64,000 nucleotides of DNA from Megamonas hypermegale (GCF_900187035.1 NZ_LT906446.1:682001-746000); one strand, 5' to 3'. Counted from the stretch's first letter, positions 22,001 through 31,101 are shown. Translations and numbers: made by a program. Notes: a model not told the origin generated them from the sequence alone.

Positions 22001-22802
22001 ATTTTCAGAAAATGGATTAGATGAGGCATTAATAGATTTTTTATCTACAGAATGTGATGCAATCTTAAATAGTGACAGAAGTTTTGTTGAAGAAAAATTT
22101 ATAAAAGACTTATCATTTAGCGATATAGATAATAATATTTTTGAAAAATATATATCGTATGTAAGACTTATTTTTAATGATTTAGAATTGGATTTTGCTT
22201 CAATGAACCAAGAAAAACTTAAAATTTTGATACAAAATAAATATATACCTTTAAATAAAGAATGTTTTGACAAGATAAAAGATGTGTCTGTAGAAATGGC
22301 AACGTTATATATATTATCAGATAAAGATAACTTTATTGATAATATAGAAATATTTCAGATTGATGAAGATATATTTAATAATTTGCTGGAAGAAACGGGA
22401 AGGACAGATAAAGTATTTTGTCAAAAAATAGTAAATTATTATGGTAAAAATTTTATGAATGAAAATTTGATAAGAGCAATTTTTAACATGAATATTACTC
22501 TAACGAAAGATTTATTTAAAATTGTATTTGATGAAATAGATAATAAATTAAAATTAACATTGTTAGTAAGACATTTAAATTTATTTAATGCTGATGAATT
22601 AGAAAAGATTTTTTCAAAAATGGATGGTGAATATAAAGAATTATCAAATAGAGAAAAAAGACGTGATATACATTTACCTATAAATAGTAAAAATGAACGA
22701 TTATGTATTTATTTGCAAAAAATAAATTATATTTCTAATAAAAATATATATGATAAAGAACAACTTTTATTTAGAATAAAAGTTAACAAACAACAAAGGT
22801 AA
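19029..22802 (+). CDS. YobI-type giant membrane P-loop ATPase
   Basis: A 1257-residue protein. Residues ~4-55 contain a tandem duplication of 28 residues (19038-19205). Next come KLSPIDD and ALDWAIKHKDIKNIAIT, then Walker A APYGAGKSS (102-110), two membrane helices (~185-205 and ~230-250), and a STAND/KAP-like Walker B VVFFEDLDRLEN (298-309). The remaining ~900 residues are helical and charged, probably a sensor or scaffold. This matches the YobI-ATPase family, predicted from genomic context to act in phage defence. Its insertion between DUF4391 and mod supports that. The ATG follows GAGGTGAAGAAG, 15 bases after the DUF4391 stop. The catalytic output is unknown. Confidence 0.82.
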   Translation: MKDFIIKIALSIRNAISKKVTYLINRFYLKEFVIKFALSVLNIINKKATYLIDKFNNIIDKPDLEKYKKLSPIDDMENGDEYIDALDWAIKHKDIKNIAITAPYGAGKSSVIKTYVKKHPSLKYTFISMATFNSSEGKSQDDGEKEEIPLEKIENVILKQFFYKVKKNMLPQSRYNKIEKMSYKYIFAWIFCINVFCSIGSVLVFPDVLREKVINCINFLIDLGIPEFWTHVIIPCLVLLEMIILASIIKQGMIKLKLKEIKLFSNATLGSEAIDEKSIFNKNIDEILYFFEATGYEVVFFEDLDRLENNDIFIELRDLNFIINNYEGLEKPVKFVYAVKDELFHNKEERTKFFDYIIPVVPIINASNSEDVFLKEFENNAECNISKEYIKDVAPFVSDMRVLYNIFNEFKIYKRTLKDSDSIKLVDEKMLSLIIFKNLYPKDFAELQNEQDEGIVKQAFKDKQSFIEKRTEKIREDINELEEQIILVKEDCLKSTKEIKYAFCGHLVDWKGSVRRIERYNGYRNYLYIIEEILDDNFNLKDIYEDKSIYTIYYANSSYDNKRKDINSNELKVLLESYAKRWTALKLLEDKKKEGIHQDLEELNKQLQNISILSLKELIDRNDVKEVLSDNVRSNKVLVFMLRYGYINEDYSMYINYFKGDSITKDDMNFILNIRNREVQSFDYKLTRLRGIVDRLNIRDFKQKEVYNFYLLEYLLSNSSKEIDKNKLDNFIQQLADEEKESWSFIDAFVRKNNNRKKFINLLALKWENMWIFLTEKAALTYNRQIEYFKWLCESLKVEELLNLNKDKAFEQFFEENEDILIQLKDVNINYLEKIIEKLEIHFYKLNIAGVDKKLLDFVFDNNYYNINKYMIDTILVYKNSEITESDLNRKNYTMIMTSGYDCLIDNVFANIEEYVKEVILSNDNNYDDEKYILVLMIKCSDDMDLVEKIIVHEIFKLKNISVCENKYWLLLLKHRKINANFENVIQYWKQFSENGLDEALIDFLSTECDAILNSDRSFVEEKFIKDLSFSDIDNNIFEKYISYVRLIFNDLELDFASMNQEKLKILIQNKYIPLNKECFDKIKDVSVEMATLYILSDKDNFIDNIEIFQIDEDIFNNLLEETGRTDKVFCQKIVNYYGKNFMNENLIRAIFNMNITLTKDLFKIVFDEIDNKLKLTLLVRHLNLFNADELEKIFSKMDGEYKELSNREKRRDIHLPINSKNERLCIYLQKINYISNKNIYDKEQLLFRIKVNKQQR

Positions 22803-22857
22803 TAGATTTTTTAATGAAAAAATGATATAATAATTAGTTGGATTTTGAACGGAAGAA

Positions 22858-22903
22858 GAAGCCACTATTCTCAATTAAATAAAGTTGAGATAGTGGCTTT
22901 TTT
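22858..22903 (+). terminator. Terminator after the YobI-type gene
   Basis: Stem AGCCACTATTCTCAA / TTGAGATAGTGGCT with one bulged base and a T6 run. It separates the ATPase from the mod-res pair, which should therefore have its own promoter. Confidence 0.85.
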
Positions 22904-22938
22904 ATGTAGAAATAAAACAAAGTATGGAGGTTTGAATT

Positions 22939-24787
22939 ATGGAGAAAATGCGAATGGAGTCCATGGATATAGTGGCTAAAAACGTGGAAAAGATAGAAAA
23001 ATTATTTCCTGATTGCATTACAGAAGCTAGAGATGAAAATGGTAAATTACAGAAAGTTGTAGATAGAGATAAGTTGCTGCAAAATTTTTCACATAAGATA
23101 ATCGGGGGGGGGTACAGCGGAACGTTATGAGTTTACTTGGGTAGGTAAAAAAGATGCTAAAGTAGAAGCTAATAGACCTATTCGTAAAACTTTGCGTCCA
23201 TGTATTGAAGAAAGTAAAGACTGGGATAATACAGAAAACCTCTATATTGAAGGCGATAATTTAGATGTACTTAAATTATTGCAAAATAGTTACTTCAATA
23301 AAGTGAAAATGATATATATAGACCCACCATATAATACCGGTAATGACTTTATTTATAAGGATAATTTTTTCCAGACAACAGATGAATATGAGGAAGCTAA
23401 AGGTACTTTTAATGAAAATAATGAACGGTTATTTAAAAATACAGATACTAATGGTAGATTTCATTCTGATTGGTGTTCAATGATTTATCCTAGGTTAATA
23501 TTAGCTAAAAATTTATTGGCTGATGATGGTTTGATTTTTATTTCAATTGATGATAGTGAGCAAGAAAATTTAAAGAAAATTTGTGATGAAATTTTTGGTG
23601 AAAATAATTTTATCTGTAATTTTGTTTGGAAATCTAAATTAGGAAAAGTGGGAACTGGTACTAAAATAGCTACTTTACATGAATATATAATATGTTATGC
23701 TAAAAAAATAAATTTAACTAAAATAAAAATGATAGAGAATAAATCTCAAGGAAGAAAAGAAAATTTAAGACAATGGGGTGTTGCTGATAGAAAAGAAGAC
23801 AGACCATCAATGTTTTATCCTATAAATATAGAAGGTAAAGAGATATTTCCAATAAAAGAAGATAGAACAGAAGGAAGATGGAGAGTAGGTGAAGATACTG
23901 CTAAAAAGTTATTAAAAGAGGGTTATTTAGAGTTAGTAAATAAAAATGGGAAATATAATATATACAGAATATTTCCAGATAGTATATCATATATTCCCTT
24001 TGGTAGTTTGATATTGGATAATGTAGGAACAACAGCTAATGGAGCTAAAATATTAAAAGCTTTGAATATGAGTAGTAGTTTTAGTTTTTCAAAACCAGTT
24101 GATTTAATAAAATATTTTATAAATTTATTGATAAAAAGTAGCGGAATAATTATAGATTTTTTTAGTGGTTCAGCAACAACTGCTCATGCTGTTATGCAGT
24201 TAAATGCAGAAGATGGCGGTAAACGTAAGTTTATTATGGTACAGTTGCCAGAGAAAACAGATGAAAAGAGTGAGGCTTTTAAGGCGGGTTATAAAAATAT
24301 TTGTGAAATCGGCAAAGAACGTATTCGCCGTGCTGGTGAAAAAATAAAAGAAGAAGCAGGGCTTAATGGGCAAGATTTAGATATTGGCTTTAGAGTTTTA
24401 AAATTAGATGATAGCAATATGAAAGACGTATACTATAGCATTGATGAATACGACCAACAAATGTTATCTAATTTAGAGGAAAATATAAAAAAAGATAGAA
24501 CGGATTTAGATTTGTTATTCGGTTGTTTATTAGATTGGGGCGTAGAGCTGGATAAACCGTATATTACAAAAGATATCAATGGACATAAAGTGCATATCTA
24601 TAATGATGGTGATTTAGTAGCTTGTTTTGAAAAAGATTTAGATATGGAAACTATAGATGAAATTGCAAAATTACAAGCTTTAAGAGTAGTATTTCGTGAT
24701 AGCTGTTTTATCGATACACCTAGCAAAATAAATGTAGCTGAACGTTTTAAAATGATTGCTCCAGATACTGAAATAAAGGTTATATAA
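22939..24787 (+). CDS. mod: Type III DNA methyltransferase Mod, out of frame at a G9 tract
   Basis: N6-adenine methyltransferase and specificity subunit of a type III RM system. ATG 22939 (GGAGG upstream) opens a 63-residue frame that stops just after a G9 run at 23104-23112. The rest of the protein (to 24787) is in the frame that would be joined if the run had eight Gs: GGGTAERYEFTWVGKK is then continuous, giving 615 residues. In that numbering DPPYNTG (motif IV) is at 128-134 and FFSGSATT (motif I) at 407-414, the beta-class order, with the target recognition domain between. As written the gene is OFF; translation from an internal start at 23192 would lack the N-terminus. res follows after 15 bases. 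Confidence 0.9.
23104..23112 (+). repeat. G9 homopolymer in mod, probable phase-variation tract
   Basis: Nine consecutive Gs in otherwise very AT-rich coding DNA. G8 gives full-length Mod, G9 (this sequence) ends 8 codons later at TGA, and G10 ends at TAG. Slipped-strand mispairing at such tracts is known to switch type III mod genes in several pathogens. A base-calling error is the main alternative. Confidence 0.85.
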
Positions 24788-24802
24788 TGGGGTGATGAAT
24801 AG

Positions 24803-27800
24803 ATGAAACTGCAATTTAAACATCAAAAATTTCAGCAGGATGCTGCAAATGCTGTTTGCGATATATTTATGGGACAACCATATGGTGTATTCCAATATAA
24901 AGTGGATAGTGGAAATAGTCCTACTTTGGATGATATGGGATGGAAAAATAAAAAAATTGAATTAAACGATGATATTATTTTATCTAGGGTACAAGATATC
25001 CAAAGAAAAAATATGATTGTGCCATCTAAAAAATTAGAAGGACGATATAATTTCACCATTGAAATGGAAACAGGTGTAGGTAAAACTTATACTTATATAA
25101 AAACTATATTTGAACTTAATAAAAGATATGGTTGGAGTAAGTTTATAGTAATCGTTCCATCTATTGCTATACGTGAAGGTGTGTATAAAACTTTTCAAGT
25201 TACACAAGACCATTTTGCAATGGAATATAATAAAAAAATTGATTTTTTTATCTATAACTCAAAACAAATAGCGCGTTTAGAAGATTTTGCAACTAGTAGT
25301 TCAATAAATGTAATGATAATAAATTCACAAGCTTTTAATGCCAACGGTAAAGATGCGCGCCGTATTTATATGGAATTGGATGAATTTCGCTCACGTGTAC
25401 CAATTGAAGTTATAGCAGAAACCAATCCTATTTTAATCATAGATGAACCTCAATCTGTTGAAGGAAAGAAAACAAAAGAAGCATTAAAAGATTTTAATCC
25501 ATTGTTTACTTTGCGCTATTCTGCTACGCATAAAAAAAATAGCATTTATAATATGGTTTATAAATTAGATGCGATAGATGCGTATAATCAAAAATTAGTA
25601 AAGAAAATTACTGTTAAAGGCATTACTCAAAGTGGAACTACTGGAACGGAAGGCTATTTATATTTAGATAAAATAAAACTATCAAAAGCTGCTCCAAAGG
25701 CTATAATTGAATTTGATGTGAAAAAAGCAAATGGAGTTATACGTAATAGTGTAACCGTAGGTGAAGGTTATAATCTTTATGAAAACTCGGGTAATCTGGA
25801 TGAGTATAAAGATGGTTATGTAGTAAAAGAAATTAATGGTAAAGATGAATATATTGAACTTTTAAATGGTAAAAGGGTTTATGTAGATAAAGCAATTGGA
25901 GAAATGAATGAAGAACAAATACGCCGTGTTCAAATTCGTGAAACAATTCTTTCACATATTGAGAGAGAACGCCATTTATTCCGCAAAGGAATAAAAGTAT
26001 TATCATTATTCTTTATTGATGAAGTAGCTCATTATAAATGGTATGATGAAGCAGGACAAGCACAAAATGGCATCTTTGCTAAAATGTTTGAAGAAGAGTA
26101 CACAAATATCATAAATCATTTACAGCTAGAATTTTATGATGAAGAATATTTGAAGTATCTTGATAGTATTGATGTAAAAAGGACGCATGCAGGATATTTT
26201 TCTGTAGATAAAAAAGGGCATATGATTAACGGAAAGATATCAAAGAAAGAAAAAATATCTGATGATGTAGATGTATATGATTTAATCATGAAGGATAAAG
26301 AACGTTTATTATCTTTTGAAGAACCTGTACGATTTATCTTCTCTCATTCAGCATTAAAAGAAGGCTGGGATAATCCAAATGTATTTCAGATTTGTACATT
26401 AAAGCAAAGTAATAGTGATGTTCGCAAACGCCAAGAAGTAGGACGCGGACTGCGTTTATGTGTTAATAAAAATGGTGAACGTATGGATGAAGCTGTATTG
26501 GACAGAGATGTTCATAATGTAAATGTGCTGACTATTATTGCTAGTGAAAGTTATGATAGTTTTGCGCGTGGTTTACAAACTGAAATTGCTGAAAATATTG
26601 ATAGACCAAGCGTTATTACAGAAGATTTATTTGTGGGTAAAATCATCGAGAATATCAATGGTGATAAGCTTGTTATAGATAAAGATATGGCACATAGCAT
26701 GTGGTTTGACTTAGTTATTAGCAAGTATATTGATAAAAAAGGCATATTAACGGATAAATATCATACTGATTTGGATAATAAAGAAATTAAATTATCAGAA
26801 GAAGTACAAGAGTATGCACCAGAAATTATAAACATTATTAATTCTGTTTACGATGAAAAACGTTCACTTCCTATTGAAAACGCTAGAGATTATGATGTAG
26901 ATTTAAAACTCGATAAAAATAAAATGGCTATGCCAGAATTTAAAGCTCTTTGGTCAAAAATAAATACAAAAACAGTGTATGAAGTTCATTTTAATACTAA
27001 TGAATTGATAAAAAAAGCTATTTCAAATTTAAATGTTAATTTAAGAGTAGCTAATATTTATTTTAAAATTGAGACGGGCAGTCAAACTGATAGAATTGAA
27101 TCAAAAGAAGATTTATTAGAAGGAAAGACTTTTGTAAAAGAAGATACTAAATCATATAACAGTCAAAGATATTCCAAAGTTAATAATGCAGTAAAATATG
27201 ATTTAGTTGGCAAATTAGTAAAAGAAACTAATCTCACGCGCAAAGATATTATAGCCATTTTGACAGGTATTGAGAAAAATGTATTTAATATGTTTAAGAA
27301 TAATCCTGAAGAATTTATTATTAAAGCTGCAAGAATAATAAATGATGCAAAGGCTACAACAGTGATTGAACATATTAGTTATGAATCAACAAATAATCAT
27401 TACGATATAGATATATTTAATGATAATATGGTTAAAGGAAAACGCGATGTAAATTCAATTAAAGTAAATAAGCATTTATATGATTATGTTGTGTATGATT
27501 CAAATATTGAAAGAAAATTTGCCGAAGACTTAGATACAGATAGAAATGTAGCTGTATATGTAAAATTACCGAATAGCTTCTTTATTTCAACTCCAGTAGG
27601 TAAATACAATCCTGATTGGGCTATTGCTTTTTATGAAGGAACAGTTAAACATATTTATTTTGTAGCAGAAACAAAAGGTTCTATGTCATCTTTACAGCTT
27701 CGTTTAATTGAAGATACGAAAATTAAATGTGCAAGAAAACATTTTGCTGCAATTAGTAAAGGTGATGTCGTATATGATGTAATAGATAGCTATGATAAAT

Positions 27801-27823
27801 TACTTGAAGTATTGAAAAGTTGA
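24803..27823 (+). CDS. res: Type III restriction enzyme Res subunit
   Basis: A 1006-residue ATP-dependent translocase and endonuclease. Walker A ETGVGKT is at 89-95, followed by the motif II variant IIDEPQSVEG (about 210), motif III LRYSATHK, and motif VI RQEVGRGLRLCVN. The C-terminal PD-ExK nuclease is seen in YNPDWAIAFYEG followed by FVAETKGSM (about 935-965). The frame is intact. It needs Mod for sequence recognition, so its activity is tied to the G-tract state of the gene just upstream. GGGGTGATG precedes the ATG. Confidence 0.95.
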   Translation: MKLQFKHQKFQQDAANAVCDIFMGQPYGVFQYKVDSGNSPTLDDMGWKNKKIELNDDIILSRVQDIQRKNMIVPSKKLEGRYNFTIEMETGVGKTYTYIKTIFELNKRYGWSKFIVIVPSIAIREGVYKTFQVTQDHFAMEYNKKIDFFIYNSKQIARLEDFATSSSINVMIINSQAFNANGKDARRIYMELDEFRSRVPIEVIAETNPILIIDEPQSVEGKKTKEALKDFNPLFTLRYSATHKKNSIYNMVYKLDAIDAYNQKLVKKITVKGITQSGTTGTEGYLYLDKIKLSKAAPKAIIEFDVKKANGVIRNSVTVGEGYNLYENSGNLDEYKDGYVVKEINGKDEYIELLNGKRVYVDKAIGEMNEEQIRRVQIRETILSHIERERHLFRKGIKVLSLFFIDEVAHYKWYDEAGQAQNGIFAKMFEEEYTNIINHLQLEFYDEEYLKYLDSIDVKRTHAGYFSVDKKGHMINGKISKKEKISDDVDVYDLIMKDKERLLSFEEPVRFIFSHSALKEGWDNPNVFQICTLKQSNSDVRKRQEVGRGLRLCVNKNGERMDEAVLDRDVHNVNVLTIIASESYDSFARGLQTEIAENIDRPSVITEDLFVGKIIENINGDKLVIDKDMAHSMWFDLVISKYIDKKGILTDKYHTDLDNKEIKLSEEVQEYAPEIINIINSVYDEKRSLPIENARDYDVDLKLDKNKMAMPEFKALWSKINTKTVYEVHFNTNELIKKAISNLNVNLRVANIYFKIETGSQTDRIESKEDLLEGKTFVKEDTKSYNSQRYSKVNNAVKYDLVGKLVKETNLTRKDIIAILTGIEKNVFNMFKNNPEEFIIKAARIINDAKATTVIEHISYESTNNHYDIDIFNDNMVKGKRDVNSIKVNKHLYDYVVYDSNIERKFAEDLDTDRNVAVYVKLPNSFFISTPVGKYNPDWAIAFYEGTVKHIYFVAETKGSMSSLQLRLIEDTKIKCARKHFAAISKGDVVYDVIDSYDKLLEVLKS

Positions 27824-27859
27824 ATGATATTTAAAAATGAATATAAATAATAATTATTG

Positions 27860-27888
27860 TTGACAAATAGTAATATTAATTATATTAT
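27860..27888 (+). promoter_or_regulatory. Predicted rubredoxin promoter
   Basis: TTGACA (27860-27865), 17-base spacer, TATTAT (27883-27888). The leader to the start codon is about 65 bases and ends in TTGGAGG. Confidence 0.65.
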
Positions 27889-27961
27889 ATAGCTATGGTA
27901 TTAATGAATTCTATTTAGCACTATGCTAACTTAAAATAATTATATTGGAGGTTTTCTTATT

Positions 27962-28123
27962 ATGAAAAAATGGGTTTGCACTGTATGTGGTTGGGTTTAT
28001 GATGAAGAACTCGGCGATCCAGATTACGATTTAGCTCCTGGTGTATCTTTTGAAGATTTACCAGACGATTTTGTTTGCCCTCTTTGTGGTGTAGGCAAAG
28101 ACCAGTTTGAAGAACAAGAATAA
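27962..28123 (+). CDS. Rubredoxin
   Basis: A 53-residue iron electron carrier with the two knuckles [10 protein letters not shown] (residues 6-15) and CPLCGVGK (39-46) that bind one Fe through four cysteines, and the aromatic core WVC, YDLAPG and [10 protein letters not shown]. The length is typical. In anaerobes it passes electrons to rubrerythrin, superoxide reductase or similar oxygen-defence enzymes, none of which is adjacent. It is monocistronic with its own promoter and hairpin. Confidence 0.97.
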   Translation: MKKWVCTVCGWVYDEELGDPDYDLAPGVSFEDLPDDFVCPLCGVGKDQFEEQE

Positions 28124-28154
28124 TTTTTGTTTGCAATCTATTAAGTTTGAAAGT

Positions 28155-28190
28155 AAAACGCAGTATTACCTTTTGGTATACTGCGTTTCT
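28155..28190 (+). terminator. Terminator of rubredoxin gene
   Basis: AAAACGCAGTATTACC pairs with GGTATACTGCGTTT (one bulge); the T run is short and interrupted. Confidence 0.7.
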
Positions 28191-28225
28191 TGTATTATAA
28201 AATATTTTAATGTGAGGTAAGAATT

Positions 28226-29011
28226 TTGTTTAAACGAAAATATCATCATAATGCAACGAGTGATGATTGCGCTAAATTGTGTTGTACTAAAATCGAACAT
28301 TTTTCTGCACATGCAGGTGAAACGAAAATTTTTGAAGACATAAATCTTCATATTCATTGTGGACAATTAACAGCAATTATCGGCCCTAATGGAGCAGGTA
28401 AATCGACTTTGCTTCGCTGTATTTTGGGAGAATTTCCGCATACAGGGAAATTGCATTATGTCGATGCTAAAGGCAAACACACAGGTCATCCTGTAATCGG
28501 TTATGTGCCTCAATACTTGCGTTTTGATAGAACTTCGCCGACAAGTGTAATGGATTTTTTCTGTGCATGTTTGTCACGCCGTCCTATTTGGTTATGTAAT
28601 ATGAAAAAATATCGTCCAATGGTTTTAGAAAGCTTAGCAAGAGTAAAAGCACAGCATTTAATAGATAGAAGACTGGGCGCTTTATCTGGCGGAGAAATGC
28701 AACGCGTTTTGCTTTCACTGGCTTTAAATCCGATGCCTGATTTACTGTTTTTAGATGAACCAGTATCTGGCGTTGACCATAATGGATTGAAATTGTTTTA
28801 TGAAATTTTATCGGAACTCAGAGAAAAAGAAGATATGGCGATTGTGCTTGTATCGCATGATTTGCCACTTGTGGCAGAATATGCTGACCAAGTAGTGCTG
28901 TTGAATAAAAAAGTTATTTGTCATGGAACTCCTAAGGAAGTATTTAATCGCAAGGAAACGAAAGATATATTTGGCACGATTATAGTTCCAGATAGGGAGG
29001 AGGTCGAATAA
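28226..29011 (+). CDS. Metal (Zn/Mn-type) ABC transporter ATPase
   Basis: A 261-residue ATPase of the ZnuC/MntB group that powers uptake through the permease encoded next. Walker A is GPNGAGKST (about residue 53), the Q-loop is in GYVPQYLRFD, the signature is LSGGEMQRV, and Walker B is LLFLDEP followed by VSGVDHNG. The N-terminal ~20 residues are rich in His and Cys (HHNATSDDCAKLCCTK), unusual for this family. The start is TTG at 28226 after GTGAGGTAAG. It abuts the permease gene without a gap. Confidence 0.88.
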   Translation: MFKRKYHHNATSDDCAKLCCTKIEHFSAHAGETKIFEDINLHIHCGQLTAIIGPNGAGKSTLLRCILGEFPHTGKLHYVDAKGKHTGHPVIGYVPQYLRFDRTSPTSVMDFFCACLSRRPIWLCNMKKYRPMVLESLARVKAQHLIDRRLGALSGGEMQRVLLSLALNPMPDLLFLDEPVSGVDHNGLKLFYEILSELREKEDMAIVLVSHDLPLVAEYADQVVLLNKKVICHGTPKEVFNRKETKDIFGTIIVPDREEVE

Positions 29012-29857
29012 ATGCTCGATACAATTTATTCTGTAATAGATACGATTTTGCCATTTGCATGGCTTGGACATACTTTTATGAAAAATGCTTTTTTAGCGAT
29101 ACTAATGGTTACTCCGCTTTTAGGTATTTTAAGTACAATGGTTGTTAGCAATCGCATGGCATTTTTTTCAGATTCACTCGGTCATGGTGCTTTTACAGGC
29201 GTAGCAGTCGGTGTGCTTTTAGGCAGTGGGCAGCCTCTCGTTTCACTGATTATATTTTCAATAGTATTTGCGTGTGCTATCACGTACATTAAACATCGTA
29301 GCAGTGCTTCAACGGATACAATAATCGGTGTATTTTCTTCGGCGGGTATTGCCATAGGTCTTATTTTAATGTCACATGGCGGAAACATCGGTAATTACAC
29401 TTCATATTTTATCGGTGATATTTTAAGCATAAGCGGTGAAGAATTATTGTATTTGTTCATCACGTTTTTAGTCGTAATCATCGCTTGGTGTATCTTATTT
29501 AATCAATTATTGATTATAAGCATAAATGATAGTTTTGCTGCCAGTCGTGGCATTAAAACACTGTATATTGAAATGATTTTTGCTGCTATTGTTGCAGTTG
29601 TCGTATCCATCAGTATTCAGTGGGTAGGGCTTTTAATCATCAATTCTCTCTTGATTTTGCCTGCCGCTGCTGCTAGAAACATAGCGGTTAACGCTCGTCA
29701 ATATCATGGACTTTCCGTTTCATTTGCAATCGTATCGGGGCTTTTAGGTTTAATCATTTCATATTATGCAGATATCGCTACAGGTGCAACTATTGCTATT
29801 TTTGCAGCAGCGATATTTTTTATTACATTGTTTTTGCGACCGCATTTTCAGAGATAA
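29012..29857 (+). CDS. Metal ABC transporter permease, ZnuB/MntC type
   Basis: A 281-residue inner-membrane permease with eight or nine hydrophobic helices. Family blocks include the SDSLGHGAFTGVAVG loop, which contacts the ATPase, and LLIINSLLILPAAAARN near the C-terminus. It directly follows the ATPase gene (GGGAGGAGG before ATG). No substrate-binding lipoprotein gene is present here, so the binding protein must be encoded elsewhere. Zinc or manganese is likely; the sequence does not decide. Confidence 0.9.
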   Translation: MLDTIYSVIDTILPFAWLGHTFMKNAFLAILMVTPLLGILSTMVVSNRMAFFSDSLGHGAFTGVAVGVLLGSGQPLVSLIIFSIVFACAITYIKHRSSASTDTIIGVFSSAGIAIGLILMSHGGNIGNYTSYFIGDILSISGEELLYLFITFLVVIIAWCILFNQLLIISINDSFAASRGIKTLYIEMIFAAIVAVVVSISIQWVGLLIINSLLILPAAAARNIAVNARQYHGLSVSFAIVSGLLGLIISYYADIATGATIAIFAAAIFFITLFLRPHFQR

Positions 29858-29946
29858 ACAGATATTTTGCTGGATTTAGTAAAAACTGTGTGCTATACTG
29901 AATTTCGCGGGTTTATTATATTATGTTAGGGCGGGATAAGGTTTTT

Positions 29947-30585
29947 ATGAAGGTTACAAAAAAAGTAAAAGATGAAATGCTGGCTATTTTAGAGAATACT
30001 TATAAAGACACAAAATCAGCACTTAATTTTAATAATCCGTTTGAATTATTAATCGCAGTAATCTTGTCAGCGCAATGCACAGATAAACGTGTAAATGTTA
30101 CGACTGCTAGATTATTTGCTAAAGCTAATACGCCAGAAGCTATTTTAAATATGGGCGTAGAAAATTTAGAAAATGAAATCCGTGATTGTGGATTATTCCG
30201 CAACAAGGCTAAAAATATAATTGCTACTTGTCATAAATTATGTAGTGATTATAATGGACAAGTGCCAAGCGGTTTTGATGAATTGTTAAAATTACCTGGT
30301 GTAGGTAGAAAAACGGCTAATGTCGTATCGAGTATTGCTTTTAATAGACCAGCGATTGCTGTTGATACACATGTTTTTCGCGTATCTAATAGATTGCGTT
30401 TAGCTGAAGGAGCTACACCAAATGAAGTAGAGAAAGGGTTGCAGAAGGCAATTCCTATGGAAAAATGGTCTGATGCACATCATTGGCTTATATGGCATGG
30501 TAGAAAAATTTGCCGTGCTAGAAAACCGTTGTGTGGAGAATGTCCATTAAAAGAACTGTGCCCATCAGCTGCAATTGATGCTTAA
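29947..30585 (+). CDS. nth: Endonuclease III
   Basis: A DNA glycosylase/AP lyase for oxidised pyrimidines. The helix-hairpin-helix LPGVGRKTANVV carries the catalytic Lys, and the catalytic Asp is in VDTHVFRVSNRL. The C-terminal [4Fe-4S] loop shows C-x6-C-x2-C-x5-C (CRARKPLCGECPLKELC). The frame opens at ATG 29923, but ATAAGG before the ATG at 29947 and the family N-terminus favour the latter (212 residues). The GNAT gene follows after 23 bases. Confidence 0.94.
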   Translation: MKVTKKVKDEMLAILENTYKDTKSALNFNNPFELLIAVILSAQCTDKRVNVTTARLFAKANTPEAILNMGVENLENEIRDCGLFRNKAKNIIATCHKLCSDYNGQVPSGFDELLKLPGVGRKTANVVSSIAFNRPAIAVDTHVFRVSNRLRLAEGATPNEVEKGLQKAIPMEKWSDAHHWLIWHGRKICRARKPLCGECPLKELCPSAAIDA

Positions 30586-30608
30586 AAATATAAGGGGAGA
30601 GGTTTTGT

Positions 30609-31061
30609 ATGATTTATCGTAAAGCTACTTTTAATGATGTTGAGGATATATTTGAATTAGTCAATGATTATGCCCAAGATGGAATTATGTTAGCGCGTTC
30701 ACGTAATACATTATATGAAACATTGCGTGATATGTATGTTGCAGAAGAAAATGGTGAAATTTTAGGTGTTGGCGGGTTGCATATAGTTTGGGAAGAATTG
30801 GCCGAAGTACGCACATTGGCGGTTTCTAAAAAGGCTTTACGTCGTCATATTGGTGCAAATATTGTAAAACATTTGCTCGAAGAAGGCAAAATTTTAGGTG
30901 TACGAAGAGTATTTACTTTGACTTATCAAGATAAATTTTTCGCAAGCCTTGGTTTTGAAGTCGCTACAAAAGATAATTTACCGCAAAAAGTATGGAAAGA
31001 ATGCATCGATTGCCCTAAGTTCCCGCATTGCGACGAAATCGCCATGGAACTTTACATTTAA
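30609..31061 (+). CDS. GNAT N-acetyltransferase, ArgA/N-acetylglutamate synthase-like
   Basis: A 150-residue single-domain acetyltransferase. The fold starts YRKATFNDVEDIFELVNDYA. The acetyl-CoA site is in EVRTLAVSKKALRRHIGANIVKHL (the usual RxxGxG appears as RRHIGA). The C-terminus YQDKFFASLGFEV, then CPKFPHCDEIAM, matches the short ArgA-like group proposed to acetylate glutamate for arginine synthesis. GGGGAGAGG precedes the ATG. Substrate assignment is by resemblance only. Confidence 0.85.
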   Translation: MIYRKATFNDVEDIFELVNDYAQDGIMLARSRNTLYETLRDMYVAEENGEILGVGGLHIVWEELAEVRTLAVSKKALRRHIGANIVKHLLEEGKILGVRRVFTLTYQDKFFASLGFEVATKDNLPQKVWKECIDCPKFPHCDEIAMELYI

Positions 31062-31070
31062 TAGATTAAT

Positions 31071-31101
31071 AAAAGCTGGCTATTAGTCAGCTTTATTTTT
31101 T
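31071..31101 (+). terminator. Terminator of nth-GNAT unit
   Basis: AAAGCTG / CAGCTTT stem with a T-rich tail. The next 180 bases hold no gene I can support. Confidence 0.65.

Noticed and set aside
23192-24787. Independent methyltransferase starting at 23192
   Set aside because: The first codon is an internal TTG (leucine in KTLRPC) with no ribosome site; the frame belongs to the G-tract mod gene.
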